From assembly GCA_033030425.1 (NCBI GenBank), contig JAUFSD010000003.1:1674001-1738000 (forward strand): a DNA stretch of 64,000 nt, read 5' to 3'. This document shows positions 36,201 through 48,017 of the stretch, piece after piece (position 1 is the first letter of the stretch; each line of letters begins with the position of its first letter). The position numbers were made by a program, and so were the translations under genes. The stretch is from Verpa conica. Its lineage: Eukaryota > Ascomycota > Pezizomycetes > Pezizales > Morchellaceae. The notes below the pieces were generated by a model, which had not been told where the DNA came from, did not search any database, and was given only the letters and a program-made list of their open reading frames with translations.

Positions 36201-38106
36201 TTGTAAACATGATATTAAGGTCATATAATAAAATACATAGGCGTTCGACTATACCGAGAATGATGTGGAGAGAGAGAAACGGGTTTATTTTGCGAGCAAA
36301 TAGATGCTGCCCACGAAGGTTTTCTATCGGTACGAGTTGCTAATTTAGAATGCCGTGTAGGATAGTACCTGATAGAGGTCACTTTTGCCGGACTTGAAGA
36401 TTAAAACTGCCGGTAACTACATATGTGACCTCTTGGCAGGCTGTTTAGTATATGTACTATTGCGTCAAACATGCACATGTCGTCCCAATCCCGAGACCTT
36501 GAGTTGAGATCCAGTCTACAGGCTGACAGCTGCGCATACCGTGCCTTTAGGGATTGCGGCCTTTTGAAGATGGGCAGTGTGATTCTAAATAATACTTCAG
36601 GTGATCCGTGCATTGCATCTCATGCCGGACAAAAGATATTCCACGGATTACCCAACCACCAGGTCGCTTCGGTTGCGGCAGAAAATCCCATGGGGGAGAG
36701 GGGGGGGGATATTTAAACAGGTCTTTCCCCTCATCCCGGGTCCCGAGACTTTGGTAGAGTGGTGCGAGACACGGAGAAAGCCAGATCGATATTTTTTCTG
36801 CCATCGCACATTGGGCTGTAGGTATGCTGTGAAGATGATGTTATCTAGTGCTTAAGGGACCGTAGTCTGGAAAACTTTTTCGTTGTCGTCTAGGCCCATG
36901 GTGCGTGGGGGACCGAATATTGTGTAACCAGAGCATACGTGGGACCGGGAGTCGTGCCTGGTGAAAGAAGGAGAAACTTGTATGAAAGCCGGTGTTGGGC
37001 TGCACTGCCAGAGAGAGGATATGTGCACTAATATCACCTTGTGTCAGTTGGGGATCTCGGTGCTGATAACTGATAGCTGATAGCAGCTGTCAATTACTGA
37101 CGAAGCGGGGGTCCGTCACTTAAGATTTGATGGACAGCTGGGCGCTGCAGACAGGCCACGACTGCAGCACCGATACAGATTTTCCGAGATCAGACATGTC
37201 TCATGGAAGAATCTAGATTTTCTGGCAATATCTAGATTTCGCCGCGCCGATGTCAACACTCTCCTGTCGATCCCGGCGGTCAAAATCGATACCCATATTG
37301 TGTAAATTGGAGGACAACCCCTGGGTACCTACGATTAACCCAGCCAATTCTCTGAGGAACGACATCTCTGAAATCACAAGAAATCACAAGAAATCGTCAG
37401 GTTAATCGAGATGGGACGACATGGGCCAAGGCGGTGGAAACACCGAGAGCACCGAGAGGCCTTTCTCTCTCACATACACATACAAGCAGTGAGAATGATC
37501 TGCGGTCTAGTTATTCCCGGGGCAGGACAACGACTGATTTCCGGAAGTGTCATATATCTGGAGTGCTCTTCAATTATGTAGACTGTGACTGCAGTGTACG
37601 GATCTGTAACTGGGAAGCGATGTACCACCCCCCTTGCCTGGCCACTGACTTGCCCCTCCTCATCACTCTAACTACATGGGAGCTGGACCCCTAAGTGGGA
37701 GGATTCTTGGCACGTTTCTTCGCAAAAAGGTTTTGCACAATGAATTATGCGGTAGTGTCAGGAGGATGAGAGACTCTGCATACATGTCGGTTGTTTTTTT
37801 ACCCCGCCAACATTTTTTTCTTTTCCTTGCATCGTTGTGCCCCCCCCCACCTTCCTTCGTTAGACCTATCAAACAGCCACATTTCATTACTGCAGTGTGA
37901 AGAGCAGACATCAAGAAGAAAAGTTATCTTCTCAGGGCTTCTTCAAATACTGCGCTGGGCCCGATCATTTCCTCCCTCAACAGCAGCTCCCTTTCATTCT
38001 CATCTGGCCCCCTCTCCGCTACTCTCACATAGAAACACCAAGAACCCATCTGGTGGGGCATAGGTGGACCCTGTCTGTATAGGCAACGACCAACGAGAAA
38101 AAAAAC
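33259..38106. other. gene-poor region upstream of KAP123
   Basis: About 4.8 kb with no supportable gene. The start is the T-rich ATG13 3' flank with a T9-CG-A15 inverted homopolymer (33818-33843). 34.0-37.4 kb contains only short frames and no recognised mobile-element protein; it includes small tandem repeats (two units containing AAGATCTCGAA near 35818-35846; GAAATCACAA units near 37370-37396). The last 300 bp are pyrimidine-rich, probably the KAP123 promoter. Confidence 0.55.
33818..33843. repeat. inverted homopolymer T9-CG-A15
   Basis: Nine T, then CG, then fifteen A: a self-complementary simple sequence about 560 bp past the ATG13 stop. Confidence 0.8.
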
Positions 38107-41100
38107 ATGGACGAACAAAGTCTTATACAGCTCTTAGAGCACATTCTCACTCGTAAAACCTCCTATCCTATAGAACCTGTGACTGCCACTTTAAAAAAAG
38201 TTTGCTTTGGTGAAGTTTCATAAACTAATTAAAGCATTATTGTAGCGGACACTAATATTGTCAAGAATGCGACTGCCACTCTCCGCCGAGACTACTACTC
38301 GAAACCCGAGTCGCTCCCTACTTTGATCCACATATTGAAGGCTCACCCTAATCCCCAAGTTCGTCAAATGGCCGCCGTTGAGGCGCGTAACTTGATCCCG
38401 CAGTTCTGGGGGGTTAAGAACAATGCCCCGTCGAAAATTCCTGCAGAAATGAAGCCCCAGCTTCGGGATTCGCTGCTTAAATCAACAATCGCTGAGCCCA
38501 ATTCGTTGGTAAAGCACTCCTCTGCCCGAGCTATCTCGGCCATCGCAAAGATCGATTTATCTGTAGGAGAGTGGATGGAATTACCTGGATACCTACTCGA
38601 AGCAGCAATGTCACCTAAGGCGGAGGACCGTGAGGTCGGCGTTTACATCCTCTTTACCCTTCTAGAGACACTTGAGGATGCTGTAGCGGACAGGTGGCGC
38701 GACTTCCTCCAACTTTTCAGTAGAACCATTGCCGACCAGGAGAGCATGGCCGTTCGCCTTAATACTCTTCTTGCCCTTGGGAAGATGGCCGAATCTCTCA
38801 ACTCCGAAGAACACCCTGAGGGCGTCTCTGCGTTCAGAGGTGTCCTTCCTTCTATGGTAAGCGTGTTGCGGGAGCTCGTCGCCTCTGGGGACGAAGAGAA
38901 AGCCAATCCTGCTTTTGAAGTCTTCCAGACCCTGTTGATTGGGGATCCTGCTCTCATCTCAACCCACTTCCGCGATTTGGTTCAGTTCTTTTCAGAGATG
39001 GCCTCTTCTAAGGAGATCGACGATGACTTTAGGTCAAAGGCCATCTCTTTCCTCATGTCTTGTCTACGTTATAAGAAGATGAAGATGCAAGGCCTACGAG
39101 TCGGCGAAGAGCTTACTCTACGTGCCCTGGAGATCGTGACTGAGTTTAAGGAGATCGAGGACAGTGATGATATGACCCCATCGCGATCAGCTTTGGGACT
39201 CTTGGACTACCTCTCTGCCTCGCTACCCCCTAGTCAAGTTGTTGTGCCATTGATGAACGCTCTCTCTGGATATGTATCTCACCAGGATCCTGACTACAGA
39301 AAGGCAGCCGTTTTGGCTTTGGGAATGTGTGTTGAGGGTGCCCCTGATTTTATTGCCACACAAATCCAGTCTATATTTCCTATTGTCCTTAATCTTTTAG
39401 CCGACCCCGAATCTAGAGTGAGGCAGGCAGCATTACACACTATTGCCCAATTGGCGGATGATCTTGCCGAGGATATGGGCAAGGAACATGCAAGGCTGAT
39501 TCCAGCCCTCATTGCAATGCTTGATTCCAGCGACGGTTTGGATATCTGGAAAGCAGCCTGTAATGCCATCGACGCTGTCCTTGTTGGAATTGAGCAGACG
39601 GACGTCACAACATATCTTCCTCAGATAATGCCTAGACTGTTCCGGATGTTTGGCCAAGATGACCTCAAACTCAAAGCTGCTGCTGTTGGTGGTATAGGCT
39701 CCACAGCAATGGCTGCCAAGGACAGCTTCACTGTATATTTCACGGACACCATGAATGCTCTATCTCCCTACATTTCAGTCAAAGACTCGGAAGAGGAGCT
39801 TGATCTTAGAGGGGTTGTCGTTGATGCCATGGCTGCCATCGCAGAGTCTGTTGGTATGCAGGCCTTCACACAGTACGTTGAGCCACTAATGCAGTCCACC
39901 GAGGATGCTCTGAATCTGGGACACCCACGCTTGAGAGAAACAAGTTTCATGTTCTTTGCGACCATGGCCAAGGTCTACGGAGAAGAGTTTGTTACTTTTC
40001 TTCCAAATGTTACACAGGCACTTTTCTCGAGTTTAGAGCAGACTGAAACGGACATCGAGGCGGACATCGAAGGGCTTGTCACTGGAAATATCACTAGTGT
40101 TGGTGTTGAAGGTACTCACAGAGCATCTCTAGGGCTAGGGGTTCAGGCTGAGATTATGACTACCGATATTGACGTCGAGGATGACGAGGATGACGAAGCT
40201 CTTTGGGACGACTTCACTGCCGTGAGCGCCGTCGCTTTGGAGAAGGAGGTCGCTGCTGAAGTCATTGGGGATGTCTTAAGTCATTGCAAAGAAGGGTATC
40301 TGCAGTACCTTGAAAAAACTGTTGAGCTTCTTGCTGAAAAGGCCCAGCATCCTTACGAGGGTGTCCGGAAGGCGAGTATTAGTACGTTATGGAGAGCGTA
40401 TGCTACCCTCTGGCAAGTCTTAGAGAATAAGGGTATGGCGAAGTGGCAACCTGGATTACCATTGAAGGTGCAGCCATCTCCCGAATTGCAGAAGCTTGGA
40501 ACTGTTGTCATTAGCTGTACGCTTGTGAACTGGAAGAATGAGACTGATAGGCAAGTAATTTCTCGTACCCCCTTCCCCCCAATTTGCTTTCATTCTATAT
40601 TCTTGTTCTACTGAAAGTATACCTAAGGTGGTACAAGGTGATGAACATTTCTCGTTACTCAGCTCACTTAGATGCTCACAAAGAAAGTGCTATAAACGCA
40701 TTGATTTTTCTGATTTCGATTATGATACTCTTTGCTTCTTAAGTTATATTTGCACTAGGAGTGTTTGCTAATGAGAGGATTTTTAGGGGTACTGTCACTG
40801 ATATCTGCCGAAACATTGCCGAAACATTAAAGCTCTGCGGTCCTGCTTTCCTTGCTGACCCAGGAAGCGTAGTCGAGCTCGCTACACAGCTTGTGCTTAT
40901 TCTAAAGAAGCAACACCCTTGCCAGATGGATGATGATGATGACGATGATTTACCAGAGCTTCAAGAATCCTCGGAATATGACTGGCACTTGATTGATACA
41001 GCTATGGACGTGATCCTTGGTCTTGCCACGGCTCTTGGTACTCAATTCAGTGAGATGTGGGAGATTGTTGGAAGCCATCTCATCAAGTTTGCTTCATCTT

Positions 41101-41842
41101 CAGAGGCATTGGAACGATCAACCAGCGTGGGTGTGATTGCCGATTGCATTAAGTACATGGAAGTCGGGTGTACTCCTAGAACAGAAGTTGGTGATAGTTC
41201 CCAGTTTTGAGACTTAAAGGTTGCTGATATTCGATTATAGCAATTGATGAAAATCCTTCTGCACAAACTTTCAGATGGGGATCCAGAAACAAGATCGAAT
41301 GCCGCCTATGCCATGGGATTATTATGTATTAATTCGCAGAATGCTCAGATAATCACCAGCAACTACAGCACTATTCTCCGTAAACTAGAGCCCCTATTGC
41401 AAGACCAGAGTCATAGGATGCTTGACAATGCTTGTGGCTGTGTATCGAGAATGGTTATGGCTCATCCTAACAACGTTCCCTTGAGCGATGTTCTTCCGGT
41501 GATTGCAAATGTGCTCCCTTTGAAGGAAGACTATGAGGAGAATGAACCGATCTATAACATGCTTGTAAAGCTTTGTAAGTGACTCCCTTGATTTTTCCAT
41601 AGATCACTTTATGTTAAACTTTGTTTCTTTACGTGGCAGACCAAGACGGCAACCAGGTTGTCGGTAGTATGACAGGGCAGTTTGTGCCTATCATTGCTTC
41701 CGTACTTTCGCCACCTGAAGAGCAATTGAGTGCGGAGACGCGCCAGAAACTTGTCCAGTTGGTACAGTTCCTTTACAGCAAGGATCAAAATCTTATTCGT
41801 GGCTATGACAATCTGATTGCCCTTGCTACTGGCGGAAACTAG
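38107..41842 (+). CDS. KAP123: importin beta-4 / karyopherin KAP123
   Basis: Five exons (38107-38152, 38246-40550, 40787-41186, 41241-41574, 41640-41842), 1095 residues (yeast Kap123: 1113). MDEQSLIQLLEHILTPDTNIVKNATATLRRDYYSKPE at the start is the importin N-terminal helix pair; the rest is HEAT repeats (e.g. RQMAAVEARNLIPQFW, VRQAALHTIAQLADDL, DPETRSNAAYAMGLL), ending YSKDQNLIRGYDNLIALATGGN. An acidic loop lies around 40170-40206 and an Asp run at about 40928-40947. Kap123 imports ribosomal proteins and histones H3/H4 and binds RanGTP. The intron at 40551 begins GC (AG|GCAAGT), a GC-AG intron: it restores NETDRGTVTDICRNIAETLKLCG. Using GT three bases away would give no in-frame family match. 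Confidence 0.95.
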
Positions 41843-42592
41843 GAGGGTGGGATAGGGGTTGATCTGAAAGGACTATTGGCACGGTAGATATTAGGTGGGA
41901 AGTTTATTTGCTTGGTTTCTGTCTTTTGTTTTTCTTTCCCCTTGTTTGCAGGTTGAATAGATAAGGCTCGGAAAGCAAGGAGGGGGGGTGGCTATCTGCT
42001 TTTGCGATTTTTCCTATTCGGGATTTTTTTAAGCGGGACGATTTTTTTGTCAATCTTATTTTTTGCGCTTTCATGTTCTTTTATCAAGTGCTAGGAGAAC
42101 GAAGATAAGAACCAGTACCGTTTACGAACGACTGCATTGTTTTGTTTTTACATTTGAGATGATGTACGGATTTTTGCCGTGTCACTTTCATTTGGAGATA
42201 CAGAGTAATTAATTTGATGCTGTAATGGATTGAGAAGCGATGAATATATCTAGGGTCACTTTTCTCCGCTAGATCTTTAGGATATGTTATTAGAGTGTGT
42301 TTCTAGTAGTGAAATTTCGGGAACAGCATCTTGCCAATCTCACCAATCTTGTGGGTGATAATCTCAAGGGTGGCTTTTTGACCGATGTGGCCGTGCTTGC
42401 TCCCGTAAGCGACATTAAAAATGTAAATTTTCAGAATTGACTACTGGTGGATACATCCTGTTAGAGATTATCCAGAGGAAATAATACTTTACTGTAATGT
42501 AGGCTGATTGCATAGATCATGACTATCTGATTTTCGATAGCATTAGTCGAGTGATGATCTGTGATCAACATACCACCTTTTAGGTGTTAGAT
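41843..42592. other. intergenic between KAP123 and amidoligase gene
   Basis: T-rich 3' flank then AT-rich promoter; no gene or notable repeat seen. Confidence 0.5.
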
Positions 42593-43780
42593 ATGGGGCT
42601 ATCTCTCCTCTTGTATCTATGCTCCAATTCCATGAAAAATAAAAAGTCTAGGACTTTCCCGCCGATGCACATCCACAACGAGAACCAGCGTCCTTTTAAC
42701 CCAGCGATCCTCCCTCACTTCAGCCCGCAGACTGTTCGTAAAGAACTGTGTGGGAATACTTTCCCTCTTCTCCGGCTCCCGGCTTCTAGTTTTCAAACTT
42801 TCAATACTGCTCAGACGAACAATCTCGAGGAGACTATCTCGGTGGGGATGGAAATGGAGATGGTTATAGTTAATCTTCCTCCGGCGGCCTTGGAGAATAC
42901 GACTATTTTTGAAGTTGTCAAGGACAGACTAAACACCCTTCACCCAGATAGGGTATCAATAAAGACTGATGTTTGGACCCAGGTTACTGGGAACCACCCA
43001 AATCGAAAAAGATTCATCGTTACCGACGAAAAGTCTGTTGAGGTTACTCTCTATGACGAGGCTCAAGGGGAGTGGACCAACGGATACGCAATTGAAATCT
43101 GCACACCAATCCTCCGCAATCGCTCATGGAGGTGGATAGTTCCTATTGTTGTTGACCATCTCAAGGAGAGCTTCGACTGCCGCTTCAACTACACTACTGG
43201 CCTCCATGTCCACGTCGGATGCGGGAATGGATGGAGCTTAAGAAGCTTAAAGAGAATAGCTAAAGCTATCGTCATCTTCGAGTCATCAATGGATAAGTAT
43301 CATCCGGCTCATCGCAAACCAGAGCATAATTGGTGTATTTCCAGCAACCGTCACAATGATAATCTTACCCACTATACGAAACTCGAAGCTGTTAGGCTAT
43401 TAGAGGCCAGCTCCACAAAACGCGAGCTTCTCAATCTTATTGGGCCGCACAAATTTTTCAAGTACAACCTGAATGCAATCGAGAGTCACGGGACTGTGGA
43501 GTTTAGGCAGGGAGATGCAAATGTTGATGGAGATATGGCAGTTGACTGGATCGATCGGGTGGTAAAATTTGTTGAGACAGCAATCAAGACCGAGCAACCT
43601 TCCTTCGAGATGTATGCAAGACTAGAGGACCCGTGGTACTGTTGTTCTAAAAAGGTATTTGAGGCATTTGGTATCCCTTGGGAGGATAGGAAGAGAAGAA
43701 TCAAGAGGAGAAAAGTCCCTTTAAGGGTCAGACTTGATACAAAGCGGAGGAGATCGTTTTTAGGGAAGAAAGGTTGGTAG
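42593..43780 (+). CDS. putative amidoligase-family enzyme (PF12224-like)
   Basis: Single exon, 395 residues from the ATG at 42593; ATGs at 42632 and 42665 (MHIHNENQRPF) are also possible. The core shows the pattern of fungal amidoligases (glutamine-synthetase-like fold): VGMEMEMVIV at the first strand, YAIEICTPIL, then FNYTTGLHVHVGCGNGWSLRSLKRIAKAIVIFE with the metal-binding His pair, and GTVEFRQGDANVDGDMAVDWIDRVVKFVETAI near the end. Members are proposed to form amide bonds by ATP-dependent ligation; substrates of fungal members are unknown. The C-terminus is very basic (KRRIKRRK.., KRRRSFLGKKGW). It is convergent with a small secreted protein gene 585 bp away. Family call fairly firm; function unknown. 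Confidence 0.82.
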   Translation: MGLSLLLYLCSNSMKNKKSRTFPPMHIHNENQRPFNPAILPHFSPQTVRKELCGNTFPLLRLPASSFQTFNTAQTNNLEETISVGMEMEMVIVNLPPAALENTTIFEVVKDRLNTLHPDRVSIKTDVWTQVTGNHPNRKRFIVTDEKSVEVTLYDEAQGEWTNGYAIEICTPILRNRSWRWIVPIVVDHLKESFDCRFNYTTGLHVHVGCGNGWSLRSLKRIAKAIVIFESSMDKYHPAHRKPEHNWCISSNRHNDNLTHYTKLEAVRLLEASSTKRELLNLIGPHKFFKYNLNAIESHGTVEFRQGDANVDGDMAVDWIDRVVKFVETAIKTEQPSFEMYARLEDPWYCCSKKVFEAFGIPWEDRKRRIKRRKVPLRVRLDTKRRRSFLGKKGW

Positions 43781-44365
43781 TTTCAAATTCGAGGTTTTTC
43801 TCTTTTCTTTTGTTTTGTTTTATCTGCTTTTCTTCCGAAGGGCACGGCCACGTTTCCTCTGATTACCTGTCTTGTAAATAGATATATAAAATGCACTATA
43901 GATTGCTGGGGTATGCCCATCAAATATGCATGGTACAAATACAGCCTGGTTTTAGGTCTGTGACGGTGGAGGGTTGAAGTATTAGGGGAACCTATGAAAA
44001 GGCTGTAGAAGCTCTTAAAGAACTATTTTGTAGACTGTGAGCGTCGAGTGATGGTATGTGATTAGAGTCAGCATGGAAACCCCTCACATAGGGCGTCATT
44101 GGGGCCACATAGTAGTAGGCTAAAGCCTATAAAAAACAGAAGCCTGTGGCATAATCTAGTAGAGTTGGTTTAATAAAGAGAAGTGGGTGAAGTTCTTAAA
44201 CCCACAAAGTTCCTGAAATTTCATGTATATAACCAGACCACGATTTGCAGAGCACTAGTTCCCATTTTCTGTGATGAATTTATACCCAACCTCAAAAAAC
44301 CTAGCAATAAACCGCATCTCTTTGTCTCTTTCCCCGTGACATCTCATCTGAAAAACATACAAGAT
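43781..44365. other. intergenic between convergent genes
   Basis: 3' flanks of the amidoligase and the small secreted protein gene; no further feature seen. Confidence 0.5.
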
Positions 44366-44686
44366 TTAATACACTTTATAAGACTCATAATAATCATTCG
44401 GAACATTGTTATTTCCCTTCTTCCCTTTAAAAACCTCGTCTTTACAATCATTATCACTATAGAGAACAAAGGTGTCTGCTAGTAATGAGGTGTCAAAAGA
44501 CACCGAGGTGATCTCAGAACCCGTCTTCTTGAACTTTGTACAGCCCGAGTTTGTGTGGCCGTGGAATTTCGATGTGGTTCCATCCGAATAGTTTATTTCC
44601 ATGTGCCAACCGGCTCCAGCGACAATAGTAGCGAGTAAGAGGATAATGAGTGAAAGCATGAGAGCGATTGAGTAGAATATTCCCAA
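44366..44686 (-). CDS. small secreted protein, unknown function
   Basis: Single exon, 106 residues. Residues 1-26 (MGIFYSIALMLSLIILLLATIVAGAG) form a strong signal peptide with a small-residue cleavage region. The mature part of about 80 residues is polar, with two cysteines (in SGCTKF and NDCKDE), Gly/Asn/Ser turns and many aromatic residues (WHMEINYSDG, FVLYSDNDC, ending NDYYESYKVY), which suggests a compact beta-rich extracellular protein with one possible disulfide. Such proteins include fungal effector candidates, but no family is recognised. The composition looks coding and the frame is clean; expression is unproven. It is convergent with the amidoligase gene. Confidence 0.6.
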   Translation of the reverse strand: MGIFYSIALMLSLIILLLATIVAGAGWHMEINYSDGTTSKFHGHTNSGCTKFKKTGSEITSVSFDTSLLADTFVLYSDNDCKDEVFKGKKGNNNVPNDYYESYKVY

Positions 44687-45492
44687 GCTTAGGTTTATCC
44701 TTAGTTGAGCTTTGTTTATAGTGGGTAGAGGTGGACTAAGCTGGGGCTTTGTATAACTAACCTTGAGATATCAGATTAGGACTATAGTTAATGTTAGGGG
44801 TAATCTTCCGGAGTTAAGAACCTATGTGCATTTGTATTATTATTATATGTATTAGAGTACGCTCTCTATCTGGGGGGTTCCTTACGAGGCTATTTGAGAT
44901 AAAAATATATGATTTTATTTGTGTACTCTTTGAAAGGGCCGGGCTGCGGAGAAAGCCAAAAATGCTTGCCTTATATTCTCTAAAATGTGGCAAAAGATAT
45001 TTCCTATAATATTCTTGTATCAATATCGGCCTGCATGGCAGTTACGCCATGCCGGAATATTCTCATAACGCGGAGATGGTTATTCGGCCATCAATGACCT
45101 GCATGGTGCTACTCGTGATCTAGGCCAAGCCATGCGCGGAGTCCCCGGTTACGAAGTCCGCTAATACTGTGATCACGATTGTAGGTCATCGGCCCCGATA
45201 TCAGGATTGCGTAATTATGAAGTATTAGAGTGCTCAAACAAACCTACATGTATTTATTAAAATTAAGAAATTCAGTGAAGGTACCTACGTATGTATCAAG
45301 AAAGCTGGAGAGGTAGTGTAGGGTAGGGTAACCACTCTATCTTGCCCAAGGTTGCCCCACCAAGGTTCCACCATGATTGTGCGGGGCTTTTTCCTTCTGG
45401 GTACTCCGTCTCATATTGCAAGAGCCTCGATCAAAAGAATTCGTACTATCAATCAGCACCAAGGAATCAGAATCCCTTTCTCTTATAGTAGA
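44687..45492. other. intergenic with inverted repeats
   Basis: The stretch 45019-45200 contains nested inverted repeats: GCATGGC/GCCATGC around 45033-45055, and ATATCGG (45022) against CCGATAT (45196). No RNA family recognised. One TACATGTA octamer at 45245. Confidence 0.45.
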
Positions 45493-46770
45493 ATGTCGCT
45501 GTCAAACACATACCCGGGTAAATTTCTTCACAAAAAGCAACAAAGTATTTTACTGTATAGTGCTAATTGTGCACAATGAAGACCCTGTTAGGATTGCCGT
45601 GATAGGCGGTACGGGGATATCACACCTTGAGCATGAAGGTTTTACTGTAGGGTTTTTTGTTTAGAGAAAATCTGCGAGAGTAATTACTGTTACTGATAAC
45701 AGACTACTTGGGATCTATCTTAGGCTGTTGCATCTCTAGACGTTGACACCCCATATGGAAAACCATCATCTCCGATTACGATCTTGCAAACCTCTGCCGG
45801 GGCACCCATTGCGTTCCTATCACGTCACGGACTTCACCATGAACTTACCCCTACTGAAGTTCCTAACCGTGCCAACATCGCTGCCCTCCGTTCTATTGGT
45901 GTTAGGTCTGTGATTGCATTTTCTGCCGTTGGTAGTTTGCAGGAACAAATTAAACCCAGGGACTTTGTTATACCATCACAAATTATTGATCGTACCAAGG
46001 GGATCAGGCCTTTCACCTTCTTTGGGGATGGTGTTGTAGGGCATGTTGGGTTTGCCGATCCGTTTGATCATACCCTTTCAAAACTTGTTGAGAAGGTTGG
46101 AAGTAACGGCGTTTTGGAGGGAACCGATGTCAAGCTTCACACAGACAAGTTGTTGATTTGTATGGGTATTATCACAAGTTCTTTTAGATATTTGAGAGTG
46201 AAAACCCTTGGTACTGACTTTGAGCGGTTTCTGGTCAAAAGAGGGCCCCCAATTTAGTACTAGAGCGGAAAGTAATCTCTACAGAACTTGGGGAGGAGAC
46301 GTCATTAACATGTAAGTCAGAGATCAATTTTGCCTCACTCCCTCCCCCTCCCATCCCAGCTGATTCCCTTTCACTAGGTCTGCTCTTCCTGAATCGAAAC
46401 TTGCCCGTGAGGCTGAGCTTGCGTACTGCATGATTTGCATGTCTACCGACTACGACTGCTGGAGTTTGTCCCCGTTTTAACCCCATCTCCTGTAGAGTAG
46501 CTACTAATAGCTCTCTATTTAACAACAGAAGTTGGTGAAGAGGCAGTTACCGTTGAGACAGTGATGGGTAATATGCACGCTAATGGTGCTAATGCAAAGC
46601 TTCTTGTCGCCGCTGTTCTTAAGGAGCTGGTCAAGGAAGAGCATCGAGATCTTGTCAACGCAAAACACGTTGAAGGTTCCTCGAAATTTGCTTGCTGTAC
46701 TGCCCCGGCTGGGAGGGGAGCCGAAGCAGCTAAAAAGCTGGAATGGCTGTTGCCTGGGTATTTTGCGTAG
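45493..46770 (+). CDS. MEU1: S-methyl-5'-thioadenosine phosphorylase (MTAP/MEU1)
   Basis: Six exons (45493-45517, 45582-45646, 45724-46165, 46242-46311, 46378-46463, 46529-46770), 309 residues (human 283, yeast 337). The 25-nt first exon (MSLSNTYP) joins at an AAG acceptor after a CTAAT branch, giving [21 protein letters not shown]. Phosphate and nucleoside motifs follow: [92 protein letters not shown] and VMGNMHANG. The enzyme cleaves methylthioadenosine with phosphate to adenine and methylthioribose-1-phosphate in the cytosolic methionine salvage pathway. All later introns are GT-AG and keep frame. An earlier acceptor (GTATAG before 45561) is also in frame and would add seven residues. Confidence 0.94.
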
Positions 46771-48017
46771 ATTGCGTGGCTATTGCACTTTCACTTTGTT
46801 GATTTTTTCAAGCAAGAATTATGTTGGTAGTATACCTTAGATACCATAGGGAGAATATATAGAAACGAAAAATAGAGTCTACCGAGCCTATTTATGAGGA
46901 AAAGCCGACGTATTTCTAGTCTCGTGTTGAGAAAATACTTAATGGCCTTATATACGAGATTACTGATGAGTTGTAGGCTACCCGCCTATTCGTATGTTCA
47001 TGGGCCCTCACTCGATTTAGTACCATATCTTTTTAGGAATGTACACAGACTCTGTCTTAGTATCCACATGTTTCACATGTTATTGCGTGTTACCATATTC
47101 TTGAAGACATCAGTTGCAAGTTACCTCGAGATTATCACGAATTTTAACGAGGTAAATCTAGCAAGGATTAAATCGATTACTATTCGGCCCTCAAGGGGAG
47201 AGAAGGAAGGAAGGCATATACTCGAGTAGATCTCCTGCTCGTAAAGCCTGCTGCCTGAACCCAGCTGAAGCATGTGTCCTAGTGCCTTCTACGAGAACTA
47301 GAGAGGTGATACTGATTAGTATCCCACAGCGCTGGGATCTGATAATAGTTAGAATTGCCAGGGTACCAGTAGGGGTTAGCTACTGTGGCTGAGCGTTTTG
47401 GAGGTTCCATATTTTCCCCTGTATGGTAGTACATGGTACTTATTCGAAAATCAGGGGCATGTATCTAGGATCTTGAAGTCTCGACTTTCTTGCTGGCCAT
47501 GGGGCTGGGTTGAATATATGAAACAAACGATCATAGGTACCAGGCGATAATAAGAGACAACCTTGCAGGGGATCTCCCATACGTGCCGAGAACTTTCTTC
47601 CTCCGCCATCTAGTTTAATCCTCGCCATGGTATGCTTATATTATACTATATTTACTTCTTAAGTACCGAGCCTTGTAAACTTCTGATCTTAATTTCCACG
47701 GTATGATAACCTAGAAAATACATGTAGCATTAACAGTCCTCTAATCTGGGCAGTGATGGCCTAGCATTAACCAAGCGTAGTGGGCGGACTGCCGGAAAAT
47801 CAAGTGTATATAACATCTAGAAGATTACTTGGATTTTAACACTCACCAATCAATCAGAGCATTCGCCTTAATTTCTTACCATCGTTCACTCTTTTCAGAC
47901 TGTTTCTCTGGAAGAGCATTTTACTCTTGTTTCCGGGTCAGTATTATTTATACCTCTCTTTCTCTCTTCCACTCATCTTCAACTACCCTCGATACGCCTA
48001 AGTAATCTACTATCAGC
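46771..48017. other. intergenic, no gene seen
   Basis: AT-rich; frames at 46894-47229 and 47440-47628 look random. One TACATGTA octamer (47719). The last 200 bp, pyrimidine-rich, should be the promoter and leader of the GH5 gene. Confidence 0.5.

Noticed and set aside
36401..36855. Several 70-85-codon frames on both strands in the gene-poor region
   Set aside because: Mutually overlapping, none with a domain, signal peptide or splice pattern; best explained as chance.
46894..47229. 111-codon frame after MTAP
   Set aside because: No protein features, AT-rich intergenic context and no start context of note.
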